64,000 nucleotides of DNA from Hirudo medicinalis. Lineage: Eukaryota; Annelida; Clitellata; Hirudinida; Hirudinidae. Position 1 is the first letter of the stretch; each line of letters opens with the position of its first letter. A model generated the notes under the pieces. It was not told where the DNA came from and did no database searches. It saw only the letters and a list, made by a program, of their open reading frames with translations. The position numbers and the translations under genes are program-made. This document shows, piece by piece, positions 9,776 through 22,849 of this stretch. The stretch covers positions 1 through 64,000 of the forward strand of contig MPNW01000461.1 of the NCBI GenBank assembly GCA_011800805.1. The letters are read 5' to 3'.

Positions 9776-11770
9776 CATTTATGGTTCTTGAATATAAAAC
9801 ACTTATGGGACTTTTTATTATTCTGAAGTTTCTGCCATGGAGATGGTTAAGGTGGTTATAACAGTTGCCTGTGTCCATGAAATCAGTCATTGCTGAAAAA
9901 CTTTATAGTGACTGAAATAAGTCATTTCTGAATTGTGCAACGTCATTTTTACACTTTTGAGTGTATTCAGTCCAATGCTTTTATTTAAATTCTAGAGATT
10001 CTGAGCCACCTCTATACAACATTTGATTGTACAATATTTTTATGCATAGAAACAAATCTGGGGTGAGAACTTTAATTTTAATTGGCACGCTTTTAAACAT
10101 ATTTGAAAAGTTATGCATCTTAAATACCAAGAGGGACTTCAGCCAGTGTTTGATTGGTTTCCAAGTCCAATAATTAATAACTTTAACCTTTAGGGGTTAA
10201 AATATACACCAAATGTTTCTTAAGATTTACTACATTTATAATATGTGACTTCTATATGTTAAGCAGAAGCCCATACAAAGTGGAATTGATTTACAAGTTA
10301 TTTGACATCCTTTGAAGTATTCGCCCCACTTTCGTCTTACAAATTATTTTGCCTCAAAGGTGAACTTAAAGTTTAGATTCTAAACTCTAAACAGAATAGG
10401 AAGTTGATGCAAAGTTTAAAATGAAAAATAATTTTAAGGAAGAATTTTAGAGAACACAAGTATAAAAACACCGGGGCGATATTATCGGGTCAATCACAGC
10501 GCACATGAATGTTAATCAGTTGACTTTTAGACATCAGTTGAAGTTATAAAATAAATTAACTTCAAAGTGGTTCAAGATTTTATGTTGCATGCCTTTTCGT
10601 TGCCTTTGCCACATTTCTGGTGCCAGATGCTCCCACTGTTCTCGCAGAGAGAATGTCGAAGCCCATTGGCATACTTCAATATTAATGACGATATTGTGAC
10701 TAACATTTCCTTGGCTGATCTTCATTGCAAAGCGACGGAAATTCGTTTTGAATTGTCAATCGCCAGGAAGCCGTTGAGCGACAGTTGTCCTGCTCCGCAT
10801 GGCCACCCGCTTCTCTTTATGAATTTTGGGACTCACGAGGAAGCTCTCTTGATTTCAATTGATTTAAATTCGCAATTTTCTCATGTGCCACCATCCTCGC
10901 TTTCAACGGAATGCTTGTTAATATCCCTAGCCTTGTTTCCTTTGTTCCAATACCCACTGCTTTAAATCTGATTATAATTTGGGGTAAGTTTGACCAAAGC
11001 AAGCACGCTTTCTAGGATTAAGTTTGTCAAGCAAGCATTTTTTTGGACGAATACTTCGCTAATATTGAACTTGGTTCTCGCTGCTGCTCATTTGTCTATT
11101 TCCTTCGCTCTTGAAATAATCCTTAAACTTTCAAGCAGCAGTGCAAGACTTAGCTATTTTGTTAAGTTAACGACTTCGGTATTTGAACCACAATCACAAC
11201 CTAGAGGCTCAGACAATCAGCCAATATCGAAGATGAAATATTTTTTTGATAATATTTAATTAATTAATTAATATTTTTTTTAATTTGCAAAATTTATTAA
11301 TATTTATCAGTCAATTAATACATAATGATTACATTAAGAATATATTTAAGTGAATATTTTTTTTTTAATGTATGTATTGATGCGTGTTTTATAAATTCTT
11401 TTTCACACAAATCGTAAAAACTGCGTCCTGTATTAATCCGCATATTATATTCGTTTGCGTGTTATAATCGTGAAAATATGGTAATTGTTTCGCTTCTTGA
11501 TAAACGAAAGGACCTCTCCGTCTTGATATTCTCTGTTATGGTTTGAGAGCTCAATATGTCTTAAGCGATTTATCAGAGAAATTGTACCCTCCATTTAACA
11601 ACAAGGATCCATGGGAGAGGGTCAAGCATGACGTCATTTAAACTACAAGATTGAAGTGGTCTTGAAATTATGTATGGTCACACACGTGGCCACGTTTAAT
11701 CAAACTCCGAATCATTAATATGGATAGTAATTTTCAGATAAAGCTATTCAATGACATTCTACATCGACAA
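9776..11770. other. Intergenic DNA, no supported gene
   Basis: Overlapping open frames on both strands occur around 10530-11260, which has more balanced base composition than its flanks. None shows a recognisable domain or consistent splice structure. Possibly an old mobile-element fragment. Confidence 0.4.
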
Positions 11771-11854
11771 TCACTGGACAAAGAAACATGCATAGAACAG
11801 AATGTCTTTCTTTTTTGAATTAAAGTAATCCATCAAGACAAATACATTATTTAC

Positions 11855-13038
11855 CTCTTGCGGTAGAGATGACATATTTTTTAAAATATCTTCTTGAACA
11901 TTATTTCCAGCACCAACTGTGTACACAGGGACATTGTATATGAATGTCTCGGCTAATAATTCTTGAACTATATCCATATCCTTATTTTTATTCATTGTGG
12001 AATATTTGAATAAAAAATAAGCTTTTTTACTTTAAGAAATTCAACAAAATAGCATGAAAAATCAAACCTGGATTTCAGTGCCAGTAAAAATCATAACCGC
12101 ACTTTTATACTCGAGGTCTTTGCTATAAACTCCACGTCTGTAAATCTGCGCCACAACCATGGCCAGAGCTCCGGCAAGATTGGATGGAGACAGGGAATAA
12201 TCATTAACAGCATCATCAAGCATTTCACTGAGGCTCAGTCTCCTTCATTTGTTTGAGTTCAAATAATAAATCCAACAGTTATCTATTCAGCTGATGATGT
12301 CTTAAATCGAAATATGATAATGCGCTGCACCATTTTAAGTCTAGATTCATATTGTTGCAATNNNNNNNNNNNNNNNNNNNNNNNNNNNNNNNNNNNNNNN
12401 NNNNNNNNNNNNNNNNNNNNNNNNNNNNNNNNNNNNNNNNNNNNNNNNNNNNNNNNNNNNNNNNNNNNNNNNNNNNNNNNNNNNNNNNNNNNNNNNNNNN
12501 NNNNNNNNNNNNNNNNNNNNNNNNNNNNNNNNNNNNNNNNNNNNNNNNNNNNNNNNNNNNNNNNNNNNNNNNNNNNNNNNNNNNNNNNNNNNNNNNNNNN
12601 NNNNNNNNNNNNNNNNNNNNNNNNNNNNNATACCGCCCACTTGTAAACCGAATAAAACCAAACAAACTCGATATTTAGCGAACCCCGTTTGCATACAATA
12701 TTCATTTTTAATTTTTAAAATGAATTGGATTTTAATGAAGCTAATAAATATTTATGTATTCAAATTTTAACAACATTATAACAATGCATGTAAGCAATTG
12801 AAGTTATCAAATTAGTCTTTCTCATTTTCTAATTATTGTTGATACTAACTGGTATTTTCTGATCACATATCTTGCATATGATCCTGAGCTCGCAATACTA
12901 GCCAGATGCGTGAAAAAATTAAATTCTGCATAGGAGGTAAACTTCCTTAACACATTCATCTGTTCTTTGAACTCTGCACATGGATCTGTAGTTTTGCACA
13001 CCGATTCATCGTAGATGAAAAACACATGCATTACCTTA
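11855..13038 (-). CDS. von Willebrand factor A-domain protein, partial exons around an assembly gap
   Basis: Three minus-strand exons are supported: 12850-13038 (acceptor TTTGCAG, donor GTTAGT), 12068-12227 (acceptor CCTCAG, donor GTTTGA) and about 11855-11980 (donor GTAAAT; weak acceptor). The second and third join in phase and carry the second half of a VWA fold: 'SPSNLAGALAMVVAQIY', the strand 'SAVMIFTGTEIQ', then 'NVPVYTVGAGNNVQEDI' and the domain-closing 'NNVFVLMDYF'. The first exon holds a hydrophobic strand ('VFFIYDE'), Cys residues, and 'LASIASSGSYARYV', resembling either the start or the end of another VWA unit. The region between is 268 N. VWA domains usually mediate extracellular adhesion; which VWA family this is cannot be told. 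Confidence 0.65.
12362..12629. other. Assembly gap (268 N)
   Basis: A run of N lies inside an intron or exon of the VWA-domain gene. The coding strands expected between exon 12850-13038 and exon 12068-12227 probably include this gap. Confidence 0.99.
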
Positions 13039-13088
13039 CTGCAAATAACTGAAATTATAAGAACGTCTTCTGTCCATTCAAATGCTTG

Positions 13089-13112
13089 CGTGTGTGTGTG
13101 TGTGTATGTGTG
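13089..13112. repeat. (GT)n microsatellite
   Basis: Dinucleotide repeat with one interruption, in non-coding DNA upstream of the VWA exon. Confidence 0.9.
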
Positions 13113-13860
13113 TTAATTAACGTCCATTTCATAATTAGATGATTAGGACGACGTCAAATGCTTGTGTTAACATTATCGTATTTAAGTGGATCATTCTCGC
13201 ATGCATCAGCATCCAACGAAACAGATTTCCTTAATCTTTTTATTACAGAATAAAATTTACATACACTTCATCAGAATTGCATAAATTTTCCACACTATAA
13301 GAAGGTATAATATGTTTTTAAAATAATAAGCATTAAGAAAATGTTTAGGACGATTTTGAAATACTTAACAGCTGATGATTTGGGCTGAAGTCTTTGTTAA
13401 CTCATTTCATCATAACTTTTTGTAGCAGGATTGAGAACAATAGTTGAGTTTACGAATTAAAAACCCCGAATCACCAAAATCTGAACTTTATCGATCATAA
13501 TTATGTTCATAATATTATGTCATTAAAAGTAAAAAAAAATCCGTAGAATTAAAAAAGAAGTGATTTTGCTCCAGTATGATGTCGGTGCAATAATATAGAT
13601 AACTTTAGCAATAAGTTAATTTAGTTAACATTAAACTCTCCTATGGGTCCAATGCATATTTTTTAATAAACAAAAGTAAGCCAAATTCTTTTTTAAAAAG
13701 ATTTTTACATAATAAGTAGGCAGGTTTAACATCGATAGTCATAGTTAGCTAATAAACATTAAAACTGTTGAAATTCATTTTTAGAAACATTATTAATATA
13801 CAACTCTACGAGGATTTCCAAGGCCTTGAGAGATATAATTAGCATTAAATAGCATTAAAC
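13113..13860. other. Intergenic AT-rich DNA, nothing recognised
   Basis: No exon, repeat or RNA gene could be supported. Confidence 0.45.
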
Positions 13861-13917
13861 CTTTTTTTCTAACATGATAGTCAACGAGATCCTTGCCTAC
13901 TGACAACACATTCCTCA

Positions 13918-14062
13918 GTGGCTTAGCTAAGGAGCGGCGGAGGGGTATGCCGACCCGGACGCCATAACTAGGGGACGCCAAAGTGATAATGTTAAGTGGG
14001 GGGGAGGAGGCACCATGTCATCAGTTTCGCCCCGGGCGCCGAAACCCCTAGCTTTGCCTCTG
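13918..14062. mobile_element. Small GC-rich hAT-like MITE with 8-bp target duplication
   Basis: A 145-bp GC-rich insert (start 'gtggcttagctaagg', end 'cctagctttgcctctg') is flanked by 'attcctca' at 13910-13917 and again at 14063-14070. The surrounding repeat also exists without the insert near 225-355 ('cacattcctttcaggtttca'), which acts as an empty-site comparison. The ends are imperfectly complementary (cttagc/gcttt). The size and 8-bp duplication fit a non-autonomous hAT element. Confidence 0.7.
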
Positions 14063-14559
14063 ATTCCTCAACAATTTCAAGTTTCGAAATCAAGATAACG
14101 CAACTTAGATTGAACTTTAATCCTTTCGATGACTCGAACGCCTGCTAATCTGTTTTGCCACTACATATATTGCTACGACACATATATGCCCCAGCTTGCA
14201 TTTCCTTAGTGACGTTTTGACTTGTTGATAAGTTAAGTTTTCAACTCTCTTGTGATGAAAATTGAAAAACAATTGAAAACTTGGATGGGCATCTCGCGCG
14301 ATTCCCAGTTTGTTTCAGAGAGTCGATTAATAGAACTTGTTCCTTAATCGAACAAATCCCCCTTTAACACGTCATAATCGATTCACTGGTCATTTTTGTA
14401 CAACTAACATAGAATGGTGCTCTTATAAAATCTTAATTTCTATACATTTTAAACAGCCCTTTCTCGGTTTGGAAATGACTCTCGGTTTGACCACGCCTAC
14501 TCAGCAACTTCAACAATATTTTACAATTGACTGACAGTCTTCGTATCCTTTTCATACTT

Positions 14560-14998
14560 GATTCGATGATGAAAATTGAAATACATTTATCTGATTAGGC
14601 AAGTCTCAAACAGCGTTATTAAGCATTTAACTCCTATTTTGTACTCACCAGCTTCGGTACTGAATCCTCTTCGGCAAATTACAAACAATGGGAAAATAAC
14701 GTTGATCTTGTAAATATTCATATCAACGTGTTCCATAAAAATCGGCCCACAATTAAAATATATTTAACTTATTCTTCCAAATAATTCCGNTTCATATCAA
14801 CGTGTTCCATAAAAATCGGCCCACAATTAAAATATATTTAACTTATTCTTCCAAATAATTCCGGTAAATCAAAATGAGATTCCGATATTCAGTATTTTGG
14901 CCATTCTGTCGTTCTGGCCCAAAACATGAGTAAACTTGTTGAGAGCTCCTCCAAGTATAAACTACATTACGTCACGAGACCAAAGAACAATAAACATG
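14560..14998 (+). repeat. Dispersed repeat shared with 2137-2580
   Basis: Second copy of the repeat described at 2137-2580, including the same 73-bp double unit. Beyond the matching region the two copies diverge sharply ('caataaacatgaataaatta' here against 'caagtgacatgaatacattt'). Confidence 0.8.
14717..14863 (+). repeat. 73-bp tandem duplication around a single N (second locus)
   Basis: Units at 14717-14789 and 14791-14863 flank one N at 14790, exactly mirroring 2302-2448. Confidence 0.85.
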
Positions 14999-15257
14999 AA
15001 TAAATTATATGCAACGTTCCTAAAACGCATGGCTTTTTCCGCACAAAAATACCTGCAGATGAATCACCGACAAGAAATTAAGAACACTTACGAGGTCTGT
15101 GACCTCCTCGAAATCGTGCAAATTAAAAGCCACGTTACGTCCTATTAAATCCGTGGCACAAACACAAATAAAACCTCCTCCAAAGACTGATTTCAGATCA
15201 TGGCTTGAAAAATTTCGACCAAACGACGATGATTACATCCGATGATTATTAGAAACG

Positions 15258-15263
15258 TTTATT
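15258..15263 (-). promoter_or_regulatory. Polyadenylation signal of the AKAP1-like gene
   Basis: AATAAA on the minus strand, about 120 bp beyond the TGA at 15382-15384, in a suitable place for 3'-end formation. Confidence 0.55.
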
Positions 15264-15381
15264 CGGAGAACATGAAAACCTTCAAATTTAAACAAACAAA
15301 AAAAAAACAGACAGTCCAATATGCACAGGTGGAACTCAGCAGGTGGAAATGGAGAGATTATGTACACCTCAAGTATCTCAA

Positions 15382-18300
15382 TCACTGTTGATAGGATGGT
15401 GTGTATGATATGACATTTGCACTGGCAGCCTTTTCTGCTAAATTCACCTGGAAAATAGAATGTAAGTGGAGTCATTGATGTGATTCCGTACGTTGCATGA
15501 TACAAATCATGCGACCTGATCATTTCACATTACCTCTTTCCCTTCCTTGTTGCGTACAAAAATCTCAACATGTGACCTTCCAACATGGTCTCTGTAGACT
15601 GCTTTCATTAGGAGTTCCTTGTTGCCCATTTGCTTTTGCATGTATTTCATGGAGTCAGGGGAAAATTTAACTGCACCCAGTGGTTGGACACCATCCAGAA
15701 AGCATTCCACAGCTTGGAAGGTGTAGTACATAAACTCACTCCTAGAAAAGATATCCACGTGTATTTATGCACAAAAAAAAAGATAAAAAGTAAAAATAAT
15801 CATTATTGTATTCAAGGCTGAAATAAAATATACATCTGACAAATAGTATTGCTTATATTTAACCTTATCATGTAGATGTCACTGTTATTGTACACTTTTT
15901 GACCACCAAAGTCAGCAAAGAGGATGGTGCAATCATTTCTCCTGCAACCGATCGTGATGCCTCTGTAAAAGCTTCCGTTCAGCTCAACAACGCACAACGT
16001 GTTCACTGGAAAATCAATGTCAACGCGTCAACAGTCAGAATTTTATCATTTCTCAATGATAACTCAGTTCACTGTACCATCCCAGACCCAGCAGTCTCAT
16101 GAAACAAGCACAATTTCGATAAACAAACAAAACCTACTTCTTATTGGCTGGGGAAGTTGATCTTTACGGCGGCAGGCGTACGATCGGTTCAGACTAAGGC
16201 AAAAAGACTCGAGGCGTTCGTACGACGGCATCATGACGCGTTGGACGAAGAAATGGTTCGGCGACACTACGCTCGTCACTTTGACCAACTCCAGTGACTC
16301 GCTTGGCATCATCCACTGACAGGGAACAACATTGTATCAAATTTTAAATAATTTATCACATTAACCACTCTTACCATGCTTTTGTTGATCTTGACTCTTC
16401 TGAACGGAGTTTGAGGCAGGGGTTCTTCCAAGTCCACCTGTGGAAACTCCTCTGAAGGGAAATTGTCTTTGATCATCTGTCTGGCAGATTCAATCCTGTC
16501 GGGCAAACCTTTAAAAGAAGGCCGTGCTTGTCAGTAATGTCCTTGAAGCATTCAAATCTAACAAAGTAAAGTTCATGTGAAACTTTTATCCAACATTACT
16601 CACCTATAATAGTTATGATGTGGTGTTCATCGTTGGCATCATCCACGTTGATTTCGACTCCTGCAGTTGTCGACACCTCATTGATGGCACTACCATTTCT
16701 GCCAATCAACATGCCAACCAGGTCGGCAGGGAAAGCGAACTTGTAGGAAACGTGAGTGTACTTGGTCAAGTAGTCTTCGCCAATCAATTTCTTCCTGGCT
16801 GATGTCAATGTGTACATATTTATTATATATACATATATGTATTCAGATGTACACATATGCTTTTACATTTCTTTACAAGCAGGAATAATTAATTAAAAAA
16901 TTAACAAAACAAACAAACAGTAGCACTCACATGTGACATCAAAGGACTCCTCCAAGACAGTGTCAAAATCCACGTCGATGCAGTTTGAAAACTTTTCCCT
17001 AAGTGAAGTCAAGCCATTCAGAACCTCATCGCAGGAAAGAGCTACCAACATGACGGTCACCAGGTGGTCATTGTACGGTAATACCGAAAGCAATGCACCG
17101 GTCTCACGGTTCAAAGCTTTGACAAAGGAACCATTCTTTCCAATCAGGAGACCAGAAAGGTTTTGAGGGAATAAGAAGGAAGTGTAGGACTCCATGAACT
17201 GATTCTGTGCAACACAATTTATAAAATGCTGACACAAGTAAATATGTTCTCAAATGATTTATGAATTAAAAACACCGGATATATTCTAATTGGAACTTCA
17301 AAAAAATACGCAAATGGCAGTTAATAAAATCAAGCAGTATTTTCTAAAAACAAAACAGTCTTCCTAAAATTAATTTAATGAAAATGCGCTCTTAAATGTA
17401 TTAATTACCGCTATCTGGGCCAATTTAAAATGTCCACAAGGGCATGCTAAACGCACATGAAGACGAACGAAATGATCAAGAAGATAACTTGCGCCCACAA
17501 TGCGAACTAAATAAATGATTCCTAAAGAATACCAGTAACCAATACCAGTGTCACAGAGGATGCAATCTAAGCAATAAATTACATAACCAATTTATCACTA
17601 ATTGCTAACCTTTCAATTTATCTTATGCTACGCTATCAGACTGAAAATCTTGCGCAAAAAAGATCACATTTAACAGAATAAACGATCGTTAAAATGTGGT
17701 GGAAAAGATAATAAACCTTATTCGCAAGTTTGCAAACGCTCCATTTCTTTAAATTTCTATTAATTCACTGATGAATATTAATTTGTTAAGCAAATTAATT
17801 GTAAACTATTACCGACTTTTGGTTAACAAACGCACGGATACCCATTGCAAAGCAGGCTTCATATGATCGCTACTTCGTATGGAGTGTGAAGTAATGCATT
17901 GTTCTTTATTTTCATACAAACAATGTTCTTAAGCTAATCGAGTGGATTAATTAGTTCGCGGGTAATAATTAGTAATGTAATAATAAAACGGCGTGTCATA
18001 AAATTCATTTGTGACATCATTACGTCACCTTTTAATCTATGTTTGCTTTGATACAAAAAGGGAGCTACATCGTGGTTCATGTAAATTAGCATGTTAAACA
18101 AATTTTTGCTTTGAAGTCCCTCGTCATTCAGTAATGTGGGGATTGTCAATGCTCAACTATATTTATCAGATGATCATCAACCTAATCTAACGATTTCCCG
18201 CATAATAACTTAAACAAGGATTTTATCGATAAATAAAAATAGTAATTTATTATCATAGTCAAGTTAATTGTTTTATTTGCGGGGACTCAATTAGGCAAAA

Positions 18301-21300
18301 TGAATAGGAACTGATTCAACAATAAAAGGTTTGAATTTCACCTCAATAATGGTCTCAACTTCCTCAGTGCAAATCTCCATTTGAATTCCCGCTAAAAATG
18401 AATGTCATGTGAAAACAGTTCAAGGGATCGTCTGAAATACGTTTGCAAACCAACCGTTTTCACTTTCATCTTCAGCTGCACTCCCCTCCAGGTCAATAAC
18501 ATCTTTGAACGTATTTATGACATCTATTGCATTTACGTGAAATAATGCGCATGTTATGAATATTTATAATCTCCGAACAACCGCATTTATATTTGCAAGT
18601 CGTATCAAATACTGAGTATTATTACCATTTTCTGACGCGGAGACGAGGGTTGAACTGACGTAGGAGTCACAGTCTTCGGACTCGCTCTTACTTAAGGTCT
18701 GTTCTCTGTTGGGGATCTTCTGATCACTCTCAACATTATCAACCCCACTGTCTTCAGATGTCTGCATTGGAACAAATCATTATGACGCATGTTAACTCTC
18801 TATTGAGATTGTATTGGTTTGCTATCGCAGGAGATACGACATCGATAATACGACAAACGGATCAATACACAACGCGCGTTTACGTCCAAATAGAGAAAAA
18901 CAACATCCTTTTGTTTCATCGTCATCATCATTGATTGTGTAACATGCTTGCATCACACCTATTGTATTGTATTGTAGTGCTTAAGGTCTCACTATGGAAC
19001 CAATAAAAGGTATGAGTTAAATCAATACTACAAACATGGATTATAAGCGGTCCCACCTTTTATGTATACACTAATATTTGCATTTACGTAATTTTATTGT
19101 TTATTATGTATTCTTAATGTTAGTATATCTGACATTCAGAGAAAGTAACCATATTAAACCATATTACTAACAAGGATGTTAGGTCCAATTAATCTCTTGC
19201 AGGCAAATTATGCGCTATATAAATTTAGAGTTTTACTGCATAGATTAATGCTACTTTGTCATAAGCAAAAGAATTGCATTTCCCAAATCAGTTTATATTG
19301 ACTTGTGAATAACATCATAGCTCGCTGTGAGACCTAATACCGAGAGCTAATAAAGGTTCCAAAAGCGCCTCTTAGTTGTCATTTCTTTGCTTTTATTTAG
19401 GTTTTGTCTGGCTCTATTGTTCATGCAGATGGCTCTAAATAATTGTGTTATTGCATGTCGACGTGCACTTCCTCACATGTCATTAATCAATTATCGTTTA
19501 GTCCGAGAAATAAACATTAATTGGAAGCCACATATTCGAAAGTTACTTTGGTCCAATTTATGAAAGGAGAGGCTTTCTTCCTTGCAAGGTCATGAGATAG
19601 TGCCCTACAATCGAGAGACTACTTAGCCACGGATGCCGTTGCAAGACGAATCACGAGACGAATCACAACACAACAGGAAGTGGTGCAACGAGCAGTCCGA
19701 CGAAAAGAAAGCTCCAATCGCGAGATGTTCAGAATTCCATTCACACAAAGACGTGCCAATTCCGTTCCTCGACACGACGCTATGTTTCTATTGGTCTCTC
19801 GCGCAAGGAAACCAAATCTCTAGGATTCTTATCGGAGCTGGTCGGGCGTTGGCAGGCATCGTTAAAAAAAAGTTCAAGATGGTCATTAAGATTGCAATGG
19901 CACGGCATCAAAAGCGTTGTCGTTAAAGTGAATTCTCGTTCTTACAATGTTAACGTGAAAATGTATTGCCTTGAATGCAGCACCATAATTTTCACTTTTT
20001 TAAAATAAATTTGAAAAATCACTGAAGTCTGTTAAGACAAACAAGCAGCTTTTAAGCATTGGAATACAAGCTTTAGAAAATAAGACGCGTGCAATGGATC
20101 TGTCGTAATAAAATGTGTATTATTTAGTGATAAATATTTGCTCACTTCATTAGTCCCTCCACTGAGGCGAGACGAGACGTCCTCATTTTCTTCGGCATCC
20201 TTCGCACGAGCATCGCATTCTCCTCCCGTTTCATCCCCGGCAATGAAATCACCTTTGTTAAAATAATTATGACACCCGTGTAGGATCTCTTCATTCTTAA
20301 AAATTATGAGCTAAATAAATTAACAAGCTGTGCAGCAAGCACAGGAAACATTTAATAGATAACAAACAGAAACATGTCATGAAATCTAACCTGCAAAGCT
20401 CTTGTAAGCTTCGTGGTCAAAGATTATGGACGAATCTTTAGCTAAGTCACGTGACATCTCCGATCGAGCCTGTTGACTGTCTTCAAGATCAGCAACCACC
20501 TTGATTGCATCAACGACGGATACTTCTCCATCATTTGTCGATTCCAACTTCTTCGAGACACCCCCACCACTGCCAACATTCTGTTCGTGGCCAACAAACA
20601 TCTCATTCTCTTTGACAATATTAGACAAATCCATATAAGATTGCTTTTCAGAAAGTATCGAATCTGCTTCGTTGACTATTTGAAGAACTTCTGCGTCATC
20701 ATTAATGCAAGCTGGGAGTGTTCTTGCTGGAGACTGGGGCATGTTTGTGCAGTCTGACTTGAGATATTCAAGGTTTAGATCAGTCACTGGAGGTGTGCTT
20801 TCAGACCCAATGTCAGACTCATGGACCCCTGACAAGCCTTTGTGCAAAAGATCACATAGCCATTCTTTACCAAATGATGTTAAGTTGCAGTGAACTTGGT
20901 GATGCATTTCTCCATTTTGTGTAACTGCTCCATCATTGTCTGACAGATTTTTATTATTTCTAGCAAACTCCACACCCTCTTCTGTTACACATTTTGCATC
21001 TGTGAGCTCTTTACCATTAATTAAACTGGTAGATGTACAGGAAAATGAGGCATTTTTCATCATTATTTCACGTTCAAAACATGACCTCTGTTCAGAAACC
21101 TCTTGTTCCGGTAATTTCAATAAATCTGAAGTGGATTTGTCAGAGTTTTGAGCAATAACTATGTCATTCATAGTTGCTTCCTTATCATTGATAGAAACCC
21201 CAAGAAAACTTGAAGATTTTGTCACTTTCAAAAGCTTTTTTCTTCTGATTCGAGTTAAAATCCAGTAATGCAAAGAGAAAAGCACTAACGCCCCCAAGGG

Positions 21301-21336
21301 TGGTAGGCCAAGATCATAAACTGGTAATAAAACCAT
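15382..21336 (-). CDS. AKAP1: AKAP1-like mitochondrial A-kinase anchor protein (two KH domains plus Tudor)
   Basis: Twelve exons join in phase into 834 codons: 20391-21336, 20146-20252, 18626-18761, 18455-18523, 18342-18391, 16931-17204, 16604-16798, 16375-16508, 16138-16315, 15864-16005, 15534-15741, 15382-15447. All introns are GT..AG. The start is the ATG at 21336; the frame continues upstream only to a TTG. The N-terminus is a hydrophobic segment then Arg/Lys ('LHYWILTRIRRKK'), like the outer-mitochondrial-membrane anchor of AKAP1. A long acidic, Ser-rich region (about 35-430) follows. KH1 (about 442-510) has 'GLLIGKNGSF' and KH2 (about 538-592) 'GMLIGRNGSA', both with intact GxxG loops. 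The Tudor unit (about 640-810) includes 'ILFADFGG' and 'DGVQPLGAVKFSP'. Vertebrate AKAP1 usually has one KH; two KH plus Tudor also fits TDRKH, but TDRKH lacks the long acidic N-terminal region. An RII-binding helix is plausible near 'EVSVVDAIKVVADLED' but unproven. Confidence 0.88.
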
Positions 21337-22321
21337 TTCTTCTCTTCTGAAAATAATTAAACGACCTCTACGCAAAAAAAGTTATTCGTCTTCCTCCTGT
21401 TCAGAAACAGCAGATTGCGAGTGTGCAGTGATGTAACAAATGATTTGCAATGTCACAATGCGTTACCCTTCAAGCCGGTAACAACTTAGAAACAATACGC
21501 TTTTACACAGTTCGTTAATAAGAAAATTAAAATTTAAAATGTTATAAAATAACTCCTCAATATCGCAACCAGCTACAAGTTCTTCGCAGGCTACAACAGC
21601 ACATAATATCTCAAATAAAACTGCGCACGTGGTAAGCATGTTGTGCAACAAACTTTTGGTTCTTATAAGATAATGTAAGGTCAAAAGAATGCTAATTTTT
21701 AAAAATAAACTTAAACAAAAAATGATTTTGTTCATCTAAATTGTATTTATAAAATAAACATTAATAATCCCTTAAAATGGAATAAATGATGTTAACAATT
21801 AAGCACTATAGTATACGCTTTAAATTAGCTGTTTTTTCACTCTTAACTCTACAACTCAACAGCATCAAATAATTTTAATTTTAATGAATTTGCAAATTTT
21901 CTGAGAAAAAAAATCAACCCAAATGCTTCAATAAAATATCATTGGAAATGACATTGTAAAAATAAGCGACAGGTAAAACAGAAAATGTGTGTAATTAGGA
22001 GATACCTGGTACTTTGGGACAACTTTTTTATGGGTACATAAATGTTAGAACGGTAAAGCAGTGGTGGATCAGCGGCAAACAATTAATTGCACACTAAAGA
22101 CACATACAGAAACATAGTAATTTCGCTATCGACTCCTGTAATATGTAATAAATATTGATGTCAAAATCCTACCCAATCTTACTGAAGCTATTTTAATGAA
22201 ATTGGCTACATATACCCCCCACGATGAAACATAGTTTACGAATTTAGAAAGATATCAAGGGGCATACTGACAGATGTAAAATGTTAATGTAATGTACTTC
22301 TTTCACATCACGCTTTTTTGT
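21337..22321. other. 5' flank of AKAP1-like gene, no other gene seen
   Basis: Contains the presumed promoter and 5' UTR of the AKAP1-like gene; no TATA or initiator element is called. A 90-codon minus-strand frame at 21463-21735 is hydrophobic and AT-rich, with no splice context. Confidence 0.4.
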
Positions 22322-22420
22322 TAGCCATTTACATAGCACTCCTTCCCAATGGCGTTTGCGGCAATTCAGACTGGGTCACAAACAAGACATATAACCTCTA
22401 TTGCCACTAAAGGTTGAGAC
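22322..22420 (+). repeat. Hairpin interspersed repeat, diverged copy
   Basis: Matches the family core with many changes ('catttacatagcactccttc', 'cagactgggtcacaaacaag'). Confidence 0.55.
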
Positions 22421-22599
22421 ATTTTGAATATTTGCTGCATTTAAAAGCTTAGAAAACAAAACTACCAGTCAGATTTGCATGGAACTTTTGTATCAGAAAC
22501 TCATTGCTTTTGATTTTATTCCAATTGTAGTGCGGCTACATTGTTAATTATTTGGTTGTTTTGTTAATCTATTTCACTTTGTAAAAATGCACTCTAATA

Positions 22600-22690
22600 T
22601 TTAAATTTGTAATATTACAAATTACAATGCCTTCAAATTGTAATATTACAAATTACAATACCTTCAAATTGTAATATTGCAATACCTTCT
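22600..22690. repeat. About 32-bp tandem repeat
   Basis: Two and a half copies of a unit containing 'ttcaaattgtaatattac' and 'aaattacaataccttc', each itself containing the small palindrome 'gtaatattac'. Confidence 0.8.
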
Positions 22691-22849
22691 GAGGACGTCC
22701 TGCAAGCGGGAAGTAATTCCCTTTGTACATTTTTTTTGCAATTTTTGCGCTACTGTAATTGTATTTTATTTTACGTTTTTCTGTTTCTGTCCAATAAAAA
22801 GGAGCAGCTCATTTAAATAAAATGGATGAAGATTTAAAGAAATAGTTTA

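Noticed and set aside
10534..11259. Overlapping open frames on both strands as a possible gene
   Set aside because: No domain, no consistent splice sites and no codon pattern distinguishing one strand.
12279..12705. Open frames crossing the N run
   Set aside because: They are artefacts of the assembly gap; no residues are known.
15382..21336. Calling the gene TDRKH rather than AKAP1
   Set aside because: The KH number fits TDRKH, but the roughly 400-residue acidic N-terminal region, the overall length of 834 and the Tudor blocks such as 'DGVQPL' fit AKAP1 better. The alternative is kept open in the feature.
21337..21375. Longer N-terminus for the AKAP1-like protein beginning at 21375
   Set aside because: The upstream first codon is TTG; the ATG at 21336 gives a normal start followed at once by the membrane anchor.
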